Below are positions 1 to 5,565 of a DNA stretch of 9,116 nucleotides, piece after piece. Position numbers and translations under genes: made by a program. Position 1 is the first letter of the stretch, and each line of letters begins with the position of its first letter. This DNA comes from Alphaproteobacteria bacterium. GTDB lineage: Bacteria > Pseudomonadota > Alphaproteobacteria > ATCC43930 > CGMCC-115725. Under the pieces are notes generated by a model. It did not search any database. It was not told the origin of the DNA and was given only the letters and a program-made list of their open reading frames with translations. The stretch covers positions 1 to 9,116 of the forward strand of contig VAZF01000224.1 of assembly GCA_005888425.1 (NCBI GenBank), read 5' to 3'.

Positions 1-638
1 AAGCAGCCATTTTCGATCGCCCGCGCCCGCAATAGTACATGCCAATGCGCTTTGCCGGTTGGCACCGTAAACACCGACGGAACGGCCAGGAAATCGGCGC
101 CGGCCTGCGCAAGCGCGCGGTAGAGATGCGGGAAGCGCACATCGTAGCAGACCGTCATCCCGAGCCGGCCCCACGGGGTCTCGGCGACGACGGTCCCGCC
201 GCCCGGACGATAGGCGTTGCTCTCGCGGTAGCTCTCGCCGCCCGGCAGATCGATGTCGAACATGTGGATCTTGTCGTAGCGGGCGACGATCCCGCCTTGG
301 GCATCGATCAGGAAGGACCGGTTGGCGAGCCGCTCCTCCCCCGGATCGGCGCCGGGCTCGCCGGCTGGATCGATCACGAGTGACCCCACGAGGATCCACG
401 TCCCGGTCTCGCGGGCCAAATCGCGCATCCCGGCGAGAAACGGGTCCTCGGCCTCGCGCCGCGCCTTGTCGCGGCGGCGTTTGCCGCTCTCGATGAAATT
501 GCTGACCTCGGGGGTCATGATTAGCTCGGCGCCCGCATCGCGCGCCCGCCGGATCAGCTGCGTGACCTCGCGCAGATTGGGCTCGGGGTCGGGGCCGGCG
601 GTGAACTGGATGCAGGCCGCCGCAAACGCGGCGCTCAC
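1..638 (-). CDS. NIT1-like carbon-nitrogen hydrolase (probable deaminated glutathione amidase), 3' end cut by window
   Basis: Nitrilase-superfamily amidase, N-terminal 212 residues only; the reading frame leaves the window at position 1. My translation shows the Glu-Lys-Cys triad in family contexts: E44 in TPEVSN, K123 in YDKIHMFD, and C164 in VCYDVRFPHLYR. It is followed by PSVFTVPTGKAHW and LLRARAIENG, which are typical of the NIT1 branch. Known NIT1 enzymes hydrolyse deaminated glutathione, a side product of transaminases, in the cytosol; assigning that substrate here is inference. The start is GTG at 636-638, whose GTGA overlaps the TGA of grxC, implying translational coupling. Pairing with a glutaredoxin fits a glutathione-related role. 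An omega-amidase or other C-N hydrolase substrate is possible. About 60-70 C-terminal residues are expected beyond the edge. Confidence 0.9.
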   Translation of the reverse strand, partial: MSAAFAAACIQFTAGPDPEPNLREVTQLIRRARDAGAELIMTPEVSNFIESGKRRRDKARREAEDPFLAGMRDLARETGTWILVGSLVIDPAGEPGADPGEERLANRSFLIDAQGGIVARYDKIHMFDIDLPGGESYRESNAYRPGGGTVVAETPWGRLGMTVCYDVRFPHLYRALAQAGADFLAVPSVFTVPTGKAHWHVLLRARAIENGC

Positions 639-898
639 GTGCCGACTCCCAATTTCGGGTCGAGCTTCCCGGCTCGGTCGAGCGCCACCATGTCGTCGCA
701 GCCGCCGATATGCTCGCCATCGATAAAGATCTGCGGCACCGTCGTGCGGCCGCGCGCGCGGCGGATCATCTCGTCGCGCCGCCCAGGCTGCTCCATCAGG
801 TCGATCTCGGTGAACTCAACCCCTTTGCGCTCCAGCAAGGCCCGGGCACGAGCGCAATAGGGGCACCACATCGTGCTGTAGATCTCGACCTTGGCCAT
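635..898 (-). CDS. grxC: Glutaredoxin 3 (GrxC type)
   Basis: Small dithiol glutaredoxin of 87 residues, the usual length for this family. It reduces protein disulfides and mixed disulfides with glutathione in the cytoplasm. The CPYC active site is at C12-C15 after a beta strand. The cis-proline motif TVP is at residues 53-55, and the GGCDD glutathione-binding motif is at residues 65-69. The ATG at 896-898 is preceded by GGAG about ten bases upstream. Its stop overlaps the GTG start of the NIT1-like amidase by four bases. The 93-base gap to the upstream Rieske gene leaves room for a private promoter, but only weak candidates are visible. Identification is secure; the numbering as Grx3 follows from the CPYC motif and size. 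Confidence 0.96.
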   Translation of the reverse strand: MAKVEIYSTMWCPYCARARALLERKGVEFTEIDLMEQPGRRDEMIRRARGRTTVPQIFIDGEHIGGCDDMVALDRAGKLDPKLGVGT

Positions 899-991
899 CG
901 GGCCGCTACTCCGGAAAGGCGCTACGGACGTCGCAGCCAGTAGATATGGCGCGGCAATCCCGATCGGAAAAGCTCAATCAGCGCGGGATCG
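899..991. other. Gap between the Rieske gene and grxC, no gene
   Basis: These 93 bases contain no convincing ORF. On the minus strand a TTGAGC and a GGATTGCCGCGCC string resemble parts of the dioxygenase promoter region, but the -35/-10 spacing is wrong and only weak boxes can be paired. No terminator hairpin with a T-run is present. Confidence 0.5.
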
Positions 992-2377
992 TCACTCGGC
1001 CGCGCCGGTCGCGGGCGCGTGCCGCCAACTCATTAGTTCGTCCCAACTCCCCGCTTCCATGAACTGCGCCCAGCGGTGGTACAGGTTGCGCAGGTTATGC
1101 TCGCTCGACTTCGCCTCGGTCAGGTCCATGACCCAGCCGGGCAGGCTGAGGCCGTCCCATTCGTAGTGCGCGATTTCATGCCCCAGCCCCTGCTCGTAGT
1201 TGTAGGGGTAGCGCCGTGCGATCGTGCCGCGGCTCGCGGCATGGGCGTAGTTCCAGTTCTCCATGTCGTCCTGCTCGGTCAGCCCGGCCGGACCCGAATA
1301 GCGGATGTAATAGTCGCGCAGGAAGGATTTGACCTCGGCCGGTGCCGCGGCGTCGACGAGATACCAGCGCCAGACCTCGGTCTGGTGCGCGCCGCGCGGA
1401 TGCCATACCGCGATCGTCCGGGGCTGGCGCGGATGCAAGGCGGTGTTCGGAAAGACCTCGCCGGGGCTGCCCGTGACGCGGCCCCATTCGCCGAGCCGGC
1501 GCCGCCGCTCGTCTTCGCAATGCGCAAAGTATTCCGACACGACCGAGGAATGCCGATACGCGGCCGGTATCACTTCGCCCTTCGGCAGCGCGTAAACGCC
1601 GGTCTGATGCCCACGCTCCGGGAAACAGATCTGGAGTCGGCGCGCCATCTGCCGCTCGCGCATGTCGCGCCGCCCGCTGCCCGACGGACCGATGCCGACC
1701 AGATCGACCGAGCGGTGGCTGATGTTGTGATAGCTGTCGCCGCTGAAATTCTCGGCCGGGAATTTCCAATTGCAGGGGATGAGCCATTTCTGAACCCCGC
1801 CGATGACTTCGCTGCCGCCCTCGCTGCCGTCCCAGCTGTCGAGCGTCAGGTCGAGATAGCGGCGGAAATCGCCGAGATATTCGAAGAAGGATGGCGCCGC
1901 TGGATCCCAGGTGGCCCAGACCGTCCCCTTGTAGCGGGCGAGTTGCGCGACCTCGACCAGACCCCATTGCGCACGATCCAAGGTCGAGTGATACGCCTCG
2001 CGGAAAAATGGCACACCGACGAGACGGCTATCGGTGCCGTAGCTCCAGCCATGATACGGGCAGGTAAAGACCGCCGTGTTGCCCTCGTCATAGCGGCACA
2101 CCTTCATGCCGCGATGGCGGCACGAATTCAGAAAGACATGCACCTCGCCGACCCGGTCGCGGCAGAGGATGACCGACTCCTCCCCCATACCGGACACGGC
2201 GAAATCGCCAGGGTTGGGGATCTGGCTCTCGTGACCGACGAACAGCCAGGCCCGCGCGAAGAGCCGCTCCAATTCCGCGTGATAGATCGCGTCGCTGACG
2301 AAGATCTCGCGGCTGAGCCGGCCGGCCTTCAGATCGACCATGCCGGGCCGATAATCTTGGCTCAACGTTATGGCCAT
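992..2377 (-). CDS. Aromatic ring-hydroxylating (Rieske) dioxygenase, alpha subunit, orphan
   Basis: A 461-residue Rieske non-heme iron oxygenase large subunit. The [2Fe-2S] ligands are C86 and H88 (SCRHRG) and C106 and H109 (TCPYHGW). The mononuclear iron site is visible as D214-x2-H217-x3-H221 in ENFSGDSYHNISH, with the carboxylate ligand at D370 or D371 in TEQDDMENW. Family members hydroxylate aromatic rings, taking electrons from a reductase and often a ferredoxin, and many need a beta subunit. None of these partners is present in the window, so the substrate and electron donor are unknown. I chose the ATG at 2375-2377 because GAGGTG lies just upstream and homologous sequence begins there; a longer frame to 2488 would run into the comF end. 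It sits 29 bases after comF and probably shares its transcript. Composition resembles its neighbours. The location within the comF-grxC block looks like an insertion (inference). Confidence 0.92.
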   Translation of the reverse strand: MAITLSQDYRPGMVDLKAGRLSREIFVSDAIYHAELERLFARAWLFVGHESQIPNPGDFAVSGMGEESVILCRDRVGEVHVFLNSCRHRGMKVCRYDEGNTAVFTCPYHGWSYGTDSRLVGVPFFREAYHSTLDRAQWGLVEVAQLARYKGTVWATWDPAAPSFFEYLGDFRRYLDLTLDSWDGSEGGSEVIGGVQKWLIPCNWKFPAENFSGDSYHNISHRSVDLVGIGPSGSGRRDMRERQMARRLQICFPERGHQTGVYALPKGEVIPAAYRHSSVVSEYFAHCEDERRRRLGEWGRVTGSPGEVFPNTALHPRQPRTIAVWHPRGAHQTEVWRWYLVDAAAPAEVKSFLRDYYIRYSGPAGLTEQDDMENWNYAHAASRGTIARRYPYNYEQGLGHEIAHYEWDGLSLPGWVMDLTEAKSSEHNLRNLYHRWAQFMEAGSWDELMSWRHAPATGAAE

Positions 2378-2406
2378 GGGCCACCTCACGATGGATACTG
2401 CCGGCC

Positions 2407-3159
2407 TCAGCCGCCGGCGCGCACGGCCCGCGACAGGGTCAGAACGCCGACAAACGCGGCGCCGGCGCGGCGCAAGACGCGGGCGCACTCCTCGACTGTG
2501 GCGCCGGTCGTCAACACATCGTCGACCAGCACGATCCGCTTACCTTTGACATCGCGACCGCGGCGGACCGCAAAGGCGCCGCGCACGTTGCGCGCCCGCG
2601 CCGCCGGGCCGAGCCGACCTTGGGATGGGGTCCGGCGGCGGCGAACCAGCCCATCCGGCATGACGGGCGGACCGCCGGCCGCGCGGACCGCGTGCGCCAG
2701 CAATCCGGCCTGGTTGTAGCGGCGGGTGAAGAGCCGCGTCCAATGCAGCGGCACTGGCACGATGATGTCGGCGCCGTCGAGCAACTCCACGCCGGCGCGG
2801 CCCATCCAGCGGCCGAGCGCCCTTGCGACATGCGTGCGGTCGCCATGTTTCAGCGCGAGCACCAGGTGCCGGCTGTGCTTGTCGTAGCGCATGACGGCGC
2901 GTGCCCGGTCCCAGCTCGGCTTCTGCCTGGCGCAATCGGCGCACACCGCCTCTTCGCCCATCGGGTGCGGAAAGGGCAGGCCGCAGATGGCACACCAGGG
3001 CGGTGCAAAGAACGTCATGCCGGCCCAGCACGGGCTGCACAGCGCGTCGGGCTCGTCGACAATCGTGCCGCAAGCGAGACAGCGCGGCGGCAGGACGCCA
3101 TCGACGACGGCGCGGCCGAGCCGGCGCAACTGTGGAGCAAGAACCTCCGAAACCTGCAC
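2407..3159 (-). CDS. comF: ComF family phosphoribosyltransferase-like protein (intact copy)
   Basis: A 250-residue cytoplasmic protein of the ComF/GntX family, linked in other bacteria to DNA uptake or use of external DNA; its exact role in alphaproteobacteria is uncertain. The N-terminus carries four CxxC pairs for zinc: C27/C30, C41/C44, C56/C59 and C73/C76. The C-terminal type I PRTase domain has the PRPP loop VDDVLTTGAT at residues 212-221 and a conserved RRYNQAG at 146-152. The start is GTG at 3157-3159, supported because the decayed second copy (4028-4171) aligns to it exactly at its ATG. Only eight bases separate this GTG from the dioxygenase stop, and the only SD-like string (AAAGG) lies inside the dioxygenase end, so coupled translation is likely. 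The gene seems separated from its ancestral upstream region by the dioxygenase. Confidence 0.94.
   Translation of the reverse strand: MQVSEVLAPQLRRLGRAVVDGVLPPRCLACGTIVDEPDALCSPCWAGMTFFAPPWCAICGLPFPHPMGEEAVCADCARQKPSWDRARAVMRYDKHSRHLVLALKHGDRTHVARALGRWMGRAGVELLDGADIIVPVPLHWTRLFTRRYNQAGLLAHAVRAAGGPPVMPDGLVRRRRTPSQGRLGPAARARNVRGAFAVRRGRDVKGKRIVLVDDVLTTGATVEECARVLRRAGAAFVGVLTLSRAVRAGG
2982..3159. repeat. Direct repeat copy A (5' end of intact comF)
   Basis: This is the intact-gene half of the repeat pair that brackets the dioxygenase. Runs such as CGGTGCAAAGAACGTCATGC and CAGCGCGGCGGCAGGACGCC occur in both copies. Differences cluster near the start codon and around codons 40-46. Confidence 0.88.
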
Positions 3160-3167
3160 GCGTCAGC

Positions 3168-3839
3168 TCAGCCTTTGTAGAGCACAATATCAAATATTAC
3201 CAATTTCGATCCAGCCTCGAGATCAGGAGTAGCATCGAGGGCATTTGTAATAAGCAGCTGCTTTGCGCCGGCACTGTTCAGAAACGGATCTGTCGAATTG
3301 TAAGGATCGCCGTCAAAATACATTTGCGTCACGAGACGGTCATTTTTTCCGGTCACTTGGAAATGGATGTGTGCCGGTCGAATTAAATTTGGGCCGGCAG
3401 GGTAGGCTGCCGGCTTTATTGTGGTGAACCGATACCGTCCCTCTGCGTCGGTATCCAGGACGGCGGAGCCATCGAAGTTGGGGTCGAGGGGCGCTGGATT
3501 CGTGTCACTCGGATGGGTGTAGCGCCCGCGAGAATTGGCCTGCCACACTTCGACTTTCGCATTGCGAACCGGCTCGCCGGAAAGATTCAGCACCTTTCCC
3601 ATCACATTGAGCACTTGTCCCTCGGCACGGCCAGACCGACCGGGAACTCTCGTCAGGTCGGTCGTCTGTGGCATCTCGCTCAGCGGATAGAATGGGCCGA
3701 GTATCTGGCCGGGAGTTCGCCGCAAGCTGGCCTCTGCTCGGGCCGTCGTCGCTAAGCCGGATAGGCCGAACGACGCTGCGATCGCAGCCATCAAAAGGAT
3801 GTCGCGCCGACCGAGGTCCGAAACCGAGTAGGTCGCCAT
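3168..3839 (-). CDS. Tat-exported intradiol ring-cleavage dioxygenase
   Basis: A 223-residue non-heme Fe(III) dioxygenase of the catechol/protocatechuate 3,4-dioxygenase fold, which opens catechol-type rings between the hydroxyls. The four metal ligands are all visible: Y107 (GRYTHP), Y146 (AAYP), and H157 and H159 (RPAHIH). Also present are GPFYPL near residue 49, EVWQANSRGRY at 97-107 and QMYFDGDPYN at 172-181. The N-terminus is a Tat signal: twin arginines R11-R12, a hydrophobic stretch at about 13-30, and an ARA cleavage site at 33-35, so the mature enzyme should fold in the cytoplasm and act in the periplasm. I chose the ATG at 3837-3839 because GGAGGT lies five bases upstream; an ATG at 3923 would fall inside the likely promoter. 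The substrate is unknown. The gene is AT-richer than its surroundings and flanked by comF repeats, which suggests acquisition. Confidence 0.93.
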   Translation of the reverse strand: MATYSVSDLGRRDILLMAAIAASFGLSGLATTARAEASLRRTPGQILGPFYPLSEMPQTTDLTRVPGRSGRAEGQVLNVMGKVLNLSGEPVRNAKVEVWQANSRGRYTHPSDTNPAPLDPNFDGSAVLDTDAEGRYRFTTIKPAAYPAGPNLIRPAHIHFQVTGKNDRLVTQMYFDGDPYNSTDPFLNSAGAKQLLITNALDATPDLEAGSKLVIFDIVLYKG

Positions 3840-3881
3840 CCTTGACCTCCCTAGACCCGCGTTGCCGGTGACGCCGAAGTG

Positions 3882-3897
3882 CTCGCTTATCTGCGAG
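3882..3897 (-). promoter_or_regulatory. 16-bp inverted repeat in the dioxygenase leader, possible operator
   Basis: CTCGC and GCGAG are perfect inverted arms around a six-base spacer. The repeat begins about where transcription should start from the candidate promoter at 3904-3933, which is a common position for a repressor site. No regulator gene is present in the window. It could instead be a short RNA hairpin or chance; the stem is only five base pairs. Confidence 0.3.
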
Positions 3898-3903
3898 GGG
3901 GAA

Positions 3904-3933
3904 AATATAACGCGGTGCGGCAATCCGGCTCAA
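3904..3933 (-). promoter_or_regulatory. Candidate sigma-70 promoter of the dioxygenase-comF-Rieske unit
   Basis: On the minus strand, TTGAGC (3928-3933) and TATATT (3904-3909) are separated by 18 bases. They match the sigma-70 -35 and -10 boxes well for a GC-rich genome. The predicted start would fall near 3897, giving a leader of about 58 bases before the dioxygenase ATG. With no terminator visible before comF, this promoter probably also serves comF and perhaps the Rieske gene. Confidence 0.5.
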
Positions 3934-3994
3934 CAAACTAGCGTCGACGTGCCCATCAGGTCGGGTGCAGTCCGCATTAAGGGCTAGACATACC

Positions 3995-4171
3995 CGCAGA
4001 TGGCGCACCAGGGCGGTGCAAAGAACGTCATGCCGGCCAGCAGGGGCGGCCCAGCGCGTCGGGCTCGTCGACAATCATGCCGCAAGCAAGACAGCGCGGC
4101 GGCAGGACGCCATCGACCACGGCGCGGCCGAGCCGGCGCAATTGAGCCGGGAGGGTTGCCGAAAGCTGCAT
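3995..4171. repeat. Direct repeat copy B (comF 5' end), partner of 2982-3159
   Basis: This segment repeats 2982-3159 in the same orientation, with long identical runs broken by about a dozen substitutions and one deleted base. Similarity ends at the comF start codon on one side and near codon 60 on the other. The two copies bracket the dioxygenase. Recombination between them would delete the dioxygenase. Confidence 0.88.
4028..4171 (-). pseudogene. Decayed duplicate of the comF 5' end
   Basis: Reading leftward from an ATG at 4169-4171, the first 40 codons translate almost like intact ComF: it begins MQLSATLPAQLRRLG and includes the CLAC zinc pair at residues 27-30. A one-base deletion around codons 45-46 and loss of the Cys equivalent to C41 then lead to a TGA at 4028-4030 (47 codons). 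DNA similarity to intact comF (2982-3159) continues past this stop to about 3995, where the CAICG codons end, so the duplicated segment is about 176 bp. Beyond it, similarity breaks up; scattered matches to about 3953 may be further decayed comF. A rightward frame runs through it as an N-terminal extension of the methyltransferase, but that is antisense to comF. This is probably the ancestral comF start, because it sits divergently next to the methyltransferase with an ATG. Confidence 0.88.
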
Positions 4172-4197
4172 CGCTTCCCATCATCCGCTTGCACCCG

Positions 4198-4219
4198 CGC
4201 GCGTCAACCGCAACGCGCG
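4198..4219 (+). other. 7-bp stem inverted repeat between the comF remnant and the methyltransferase
   Basis: CGCGCGT (4198-4204) and ACGCGCG (4213-4219) form a perfect stem with an eight-base loop. A second small stem, AGCCT/AGGCT (4220-4224 and 4229-4233), follows and includes the GAGG that is the only SD-like sequence before the methyltransferase ATG. The pair may affect translation of the methyltransferase, but CpG-rich stems arise easily in such DNA. Confidence 0.25.
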
Positions 4220-4243
4220 AGCCTAGCGAGGCTGCTCGCCGAA

Positions 4244-5143
4244 ATGCCCTCGGATCCGCCCGCGACCGCCCTGTTCGACCGGCGCGCCTGGCGCCTGCAC
4301 CGCGACCGCGCGGCGCGCCTGACGCGAGGTCAGGGGGGCGGGGCCGATTTTCTGCATGCCGAGATCGCGGATCGGCTGATCGACCGGCTCGATCTGGTCA
4401 GCCGCGAATTCCCGATCGTCCTGGATCTCGGCGCGCGGGACGGCGCGCTGACGCGGACAGTGGCGATGAGGCCCGGCACTGTTCAGGTCGTCGCGGCCGA
4501 GCCTTCCGCCACCTTTCTGACTACCGCGCCGGCGCCGCGCGTCGTGGCCGATCCCGAATTTCTGCCGTTCCGCCAGGCGAGCTTCGACCTGATCGCCAGC
4601 GTCATGGCGCTGCATTGGACCGCCGATCTCCCCGGCGCGCTCGTGCAGCTGCGCCAGGCCTTGAAGCCGGACGGGCTCTTCTTGGCGGCGATGCTCGGCG
4701 GCCAGACCCTCGTCGAACTGCGAACGGCACTGTTCGAGGCCGAACTGGCCGAGGAGGGCGGGGTCAGTCCGCGTGTCTCGCCGTCGATCGAACTCGGCGA
4801 TGCCGCGGCCTTGCTGCAGCGCGCCGGGTTTGCGATGCCAGTCGCCGATAGCGAGACGATCACGGTGACTTTTGCCGATCCGCTGGGCCTGATGCGCGAT
4901 CTGCGGGGAATGGGCGAGACCAACGCGCTGGCCGCGCGTCGCCGCAGCCCGATGCGCCGCGCCACCCTGGCCCGCGCCGTTGCCCTTTATGCTGAGCGGT
5001 TTCCCAATACAGACGGGCGTATTCCCGCAACTTTCGAGGTCCTGTTCCTTGCCGGCTGGGCGCCGCATCCCAGCCAGCCGCAGCCTCTGCCACGCGGCAG
5101 CGCCACGCACAATCTCGCCGACGCGCTGAAGAAATCCGGTTAG
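4244..5143 (+). CDS. NDUFAF5/BioC-like SAM-dependent methyltransferase-fold protein
   Basis: A 299-residue class I methyltransferase-fold protein. It begins with FDRRAWRLHRDRAA (11-24), the N-terminal signature of the NDUFAF5-like group. It has a SAM-binding glycine motif VLDLGARDGAL at 59-69, an acidic AAEPS after the second strand, and DLIASVMALHW at 115-125. LKPDGLF follows at 140-146, then GGVSPRVSP and LLQRAGF. Mitochondrial NDUFAF5 hydroxylates an arginine of the complex I subunit NDUFS7 during assembly; BioC-type annotation is also common for this group. A complex I assembly role here is inference. The ATG at 4244 was chosen from family length and signature; the frame stays open upstream to 3965, but that stretch is antisense to the comF remnant. 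It ends convergently with mutT, the stop codons overlapping at 5140-5143. Confidence 0.88.
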   Translation: MPSDPPATALFDRRAWRLHRDRAARLTRGQGGGADFLHAEIADRLIDRLDLVSREFPIVLDLGARDGALTRTVAMRPGTVQVVAAEPSATFLTTAPAPRVVADPEFLPFRQASFDLIASVMALHWTADLPGALVQLRQALKPDGLFLAAMLGGQTLVELRTALFEAELAEEGGVSPRVSPSIELGDAAALLQRAGFAMPVADSETITVTFADPLGLMRDLRGMGETNALAARRRSPMRRATLARAVALYAERFPNTDGRIPATFEVLFLAGWAPHPSQPQPLPRGSATHNLADALKKSG

Positions 5144-5565
5144 AGCAGATCGCGCAGCATCGCGACGAGCGGTTTGTCGGCAGGCGGCATCGGATAATCG
5201 CCGAGCCGCGCCGGCCGGACCCATTTCAACTGTTGCCCTTCGCGCGCCGTCACGATGCCCGACCATTTGCGGCACACATACAGCGGCATCAGCAGATGGA
5301 AATCGGAGTAGCCGTGCGAGGCGAAGGTGAACGGTGCGAGGCAGCTCGCCTCGACATCGATGCCGAGCTCTTCTTCAAGCTCGCGGATCAGCGCCCGTTC
5401 CGGCGTCTCGCCGTCATGCACCTTGCCGCCGGGAAATTCCCAAAGCCCGGCCATGGGCTTGCCCTCAGGCCGCTGAGCCAACAGCACGCGGCTGTCGGCG
5501 TCGATCAGCGCGACGGCCGTCACTAGGACGATCGGCTTGGCCGCCTCAGCTGCGGTAACTGCCAT
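5140..5565 (-). CDS. mutT: MutT-type Nudix hydrolase (8-oxo-dGTP diphosphatase)
   Basis: A Nudix pyrophosphohydrolase predicted to remove 8-oxo-dGTP from the nucleotide pool. Numbering from an upstream ATG at 5583 (147 residues), the Nudix box is complete at 53-75: G53, E59, R67-E68, E71-E72 and G74, exactly GX5EX7REUXEEXGU. It is flanked by LLAQRPEGKPMAGLWEFPGG, typical of MutT. ATGs at 5565 (141 residues, closer to family length) and 5583 are both possible; neither has a clear SD. Both lie inside the end of argJ (20 or 38 bases of overlap), so translation is probably coupled to argJ. The TAA at 5140-5142 overlaps the stop of the convergent methyltransferase. Other Nudix substrates cannot be excluded. 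Confidence 0.92.
   Translation of the reverse strand: MAVTAAEAAKPIVLVTAVALIDADSRVLLAQRPEGKPMAGLWEFPGGKVHDGETPERALIRELEEELGIDVEASCLAPFTFASHGYSDFHLLMPLYVCRKWSGIVTAREGQQLKWVRPARLGDYPMPPADKPLVAMLRDLL

Noticed and set aside
2378..2488. 37-residue N-terminal extension of the Rieske protein
   Set aside because: It is arginine-rich, overlaps the comF 3' end and lacks an SD, whereas the ATG at 2377 has GAGGTG.
1076..2719. 547-codon plus-strand open frame opposite the Rieske gene and the end of comF
   Set aside because: It is antisense to two genes with intact catalytic motifs, crosses their boundary, shows no recognisable domain and is rich in Arg/Ala/Pro, as expected for a GC-driven shadow frame.
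3840..3923. 28-residue extension of the dioxygenase to an upstream ATG
   Set aside because: It overlaps the likely promoter and would bury the Tat signal; the ATG at 3839 has a strong GGAGGT.
3160..4000. Insertion sequence or transposon as the carrier of the dioxygenase
   Set aside because: No transposase frame, terminal inverted repeats or short target-site duplication was found; the flanking repeats are comF coding sequence.
3965..4243. 93-codon N-terminal extension of the methyltransferase
   Set aside because: This stretch is antisense to the comF remnant and its arginine-rich translation has no family similarity; the family signature begins just after the ATG at 4244.
3840..4243. Attenuator, riboswitch or small RNA in the dioxygenase-methyltransferase spacer
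   Set aside because: Most of it is explained by the comF remnant and promoter; the hairpins are short and no T-run terminator follows them.
4223..5275. 350-codon minus-strand open frame opposite the methyltransferase
   Set aside because: It is antisense to a recognised gene and to the mutT end, with low-complexity composition and no motif.
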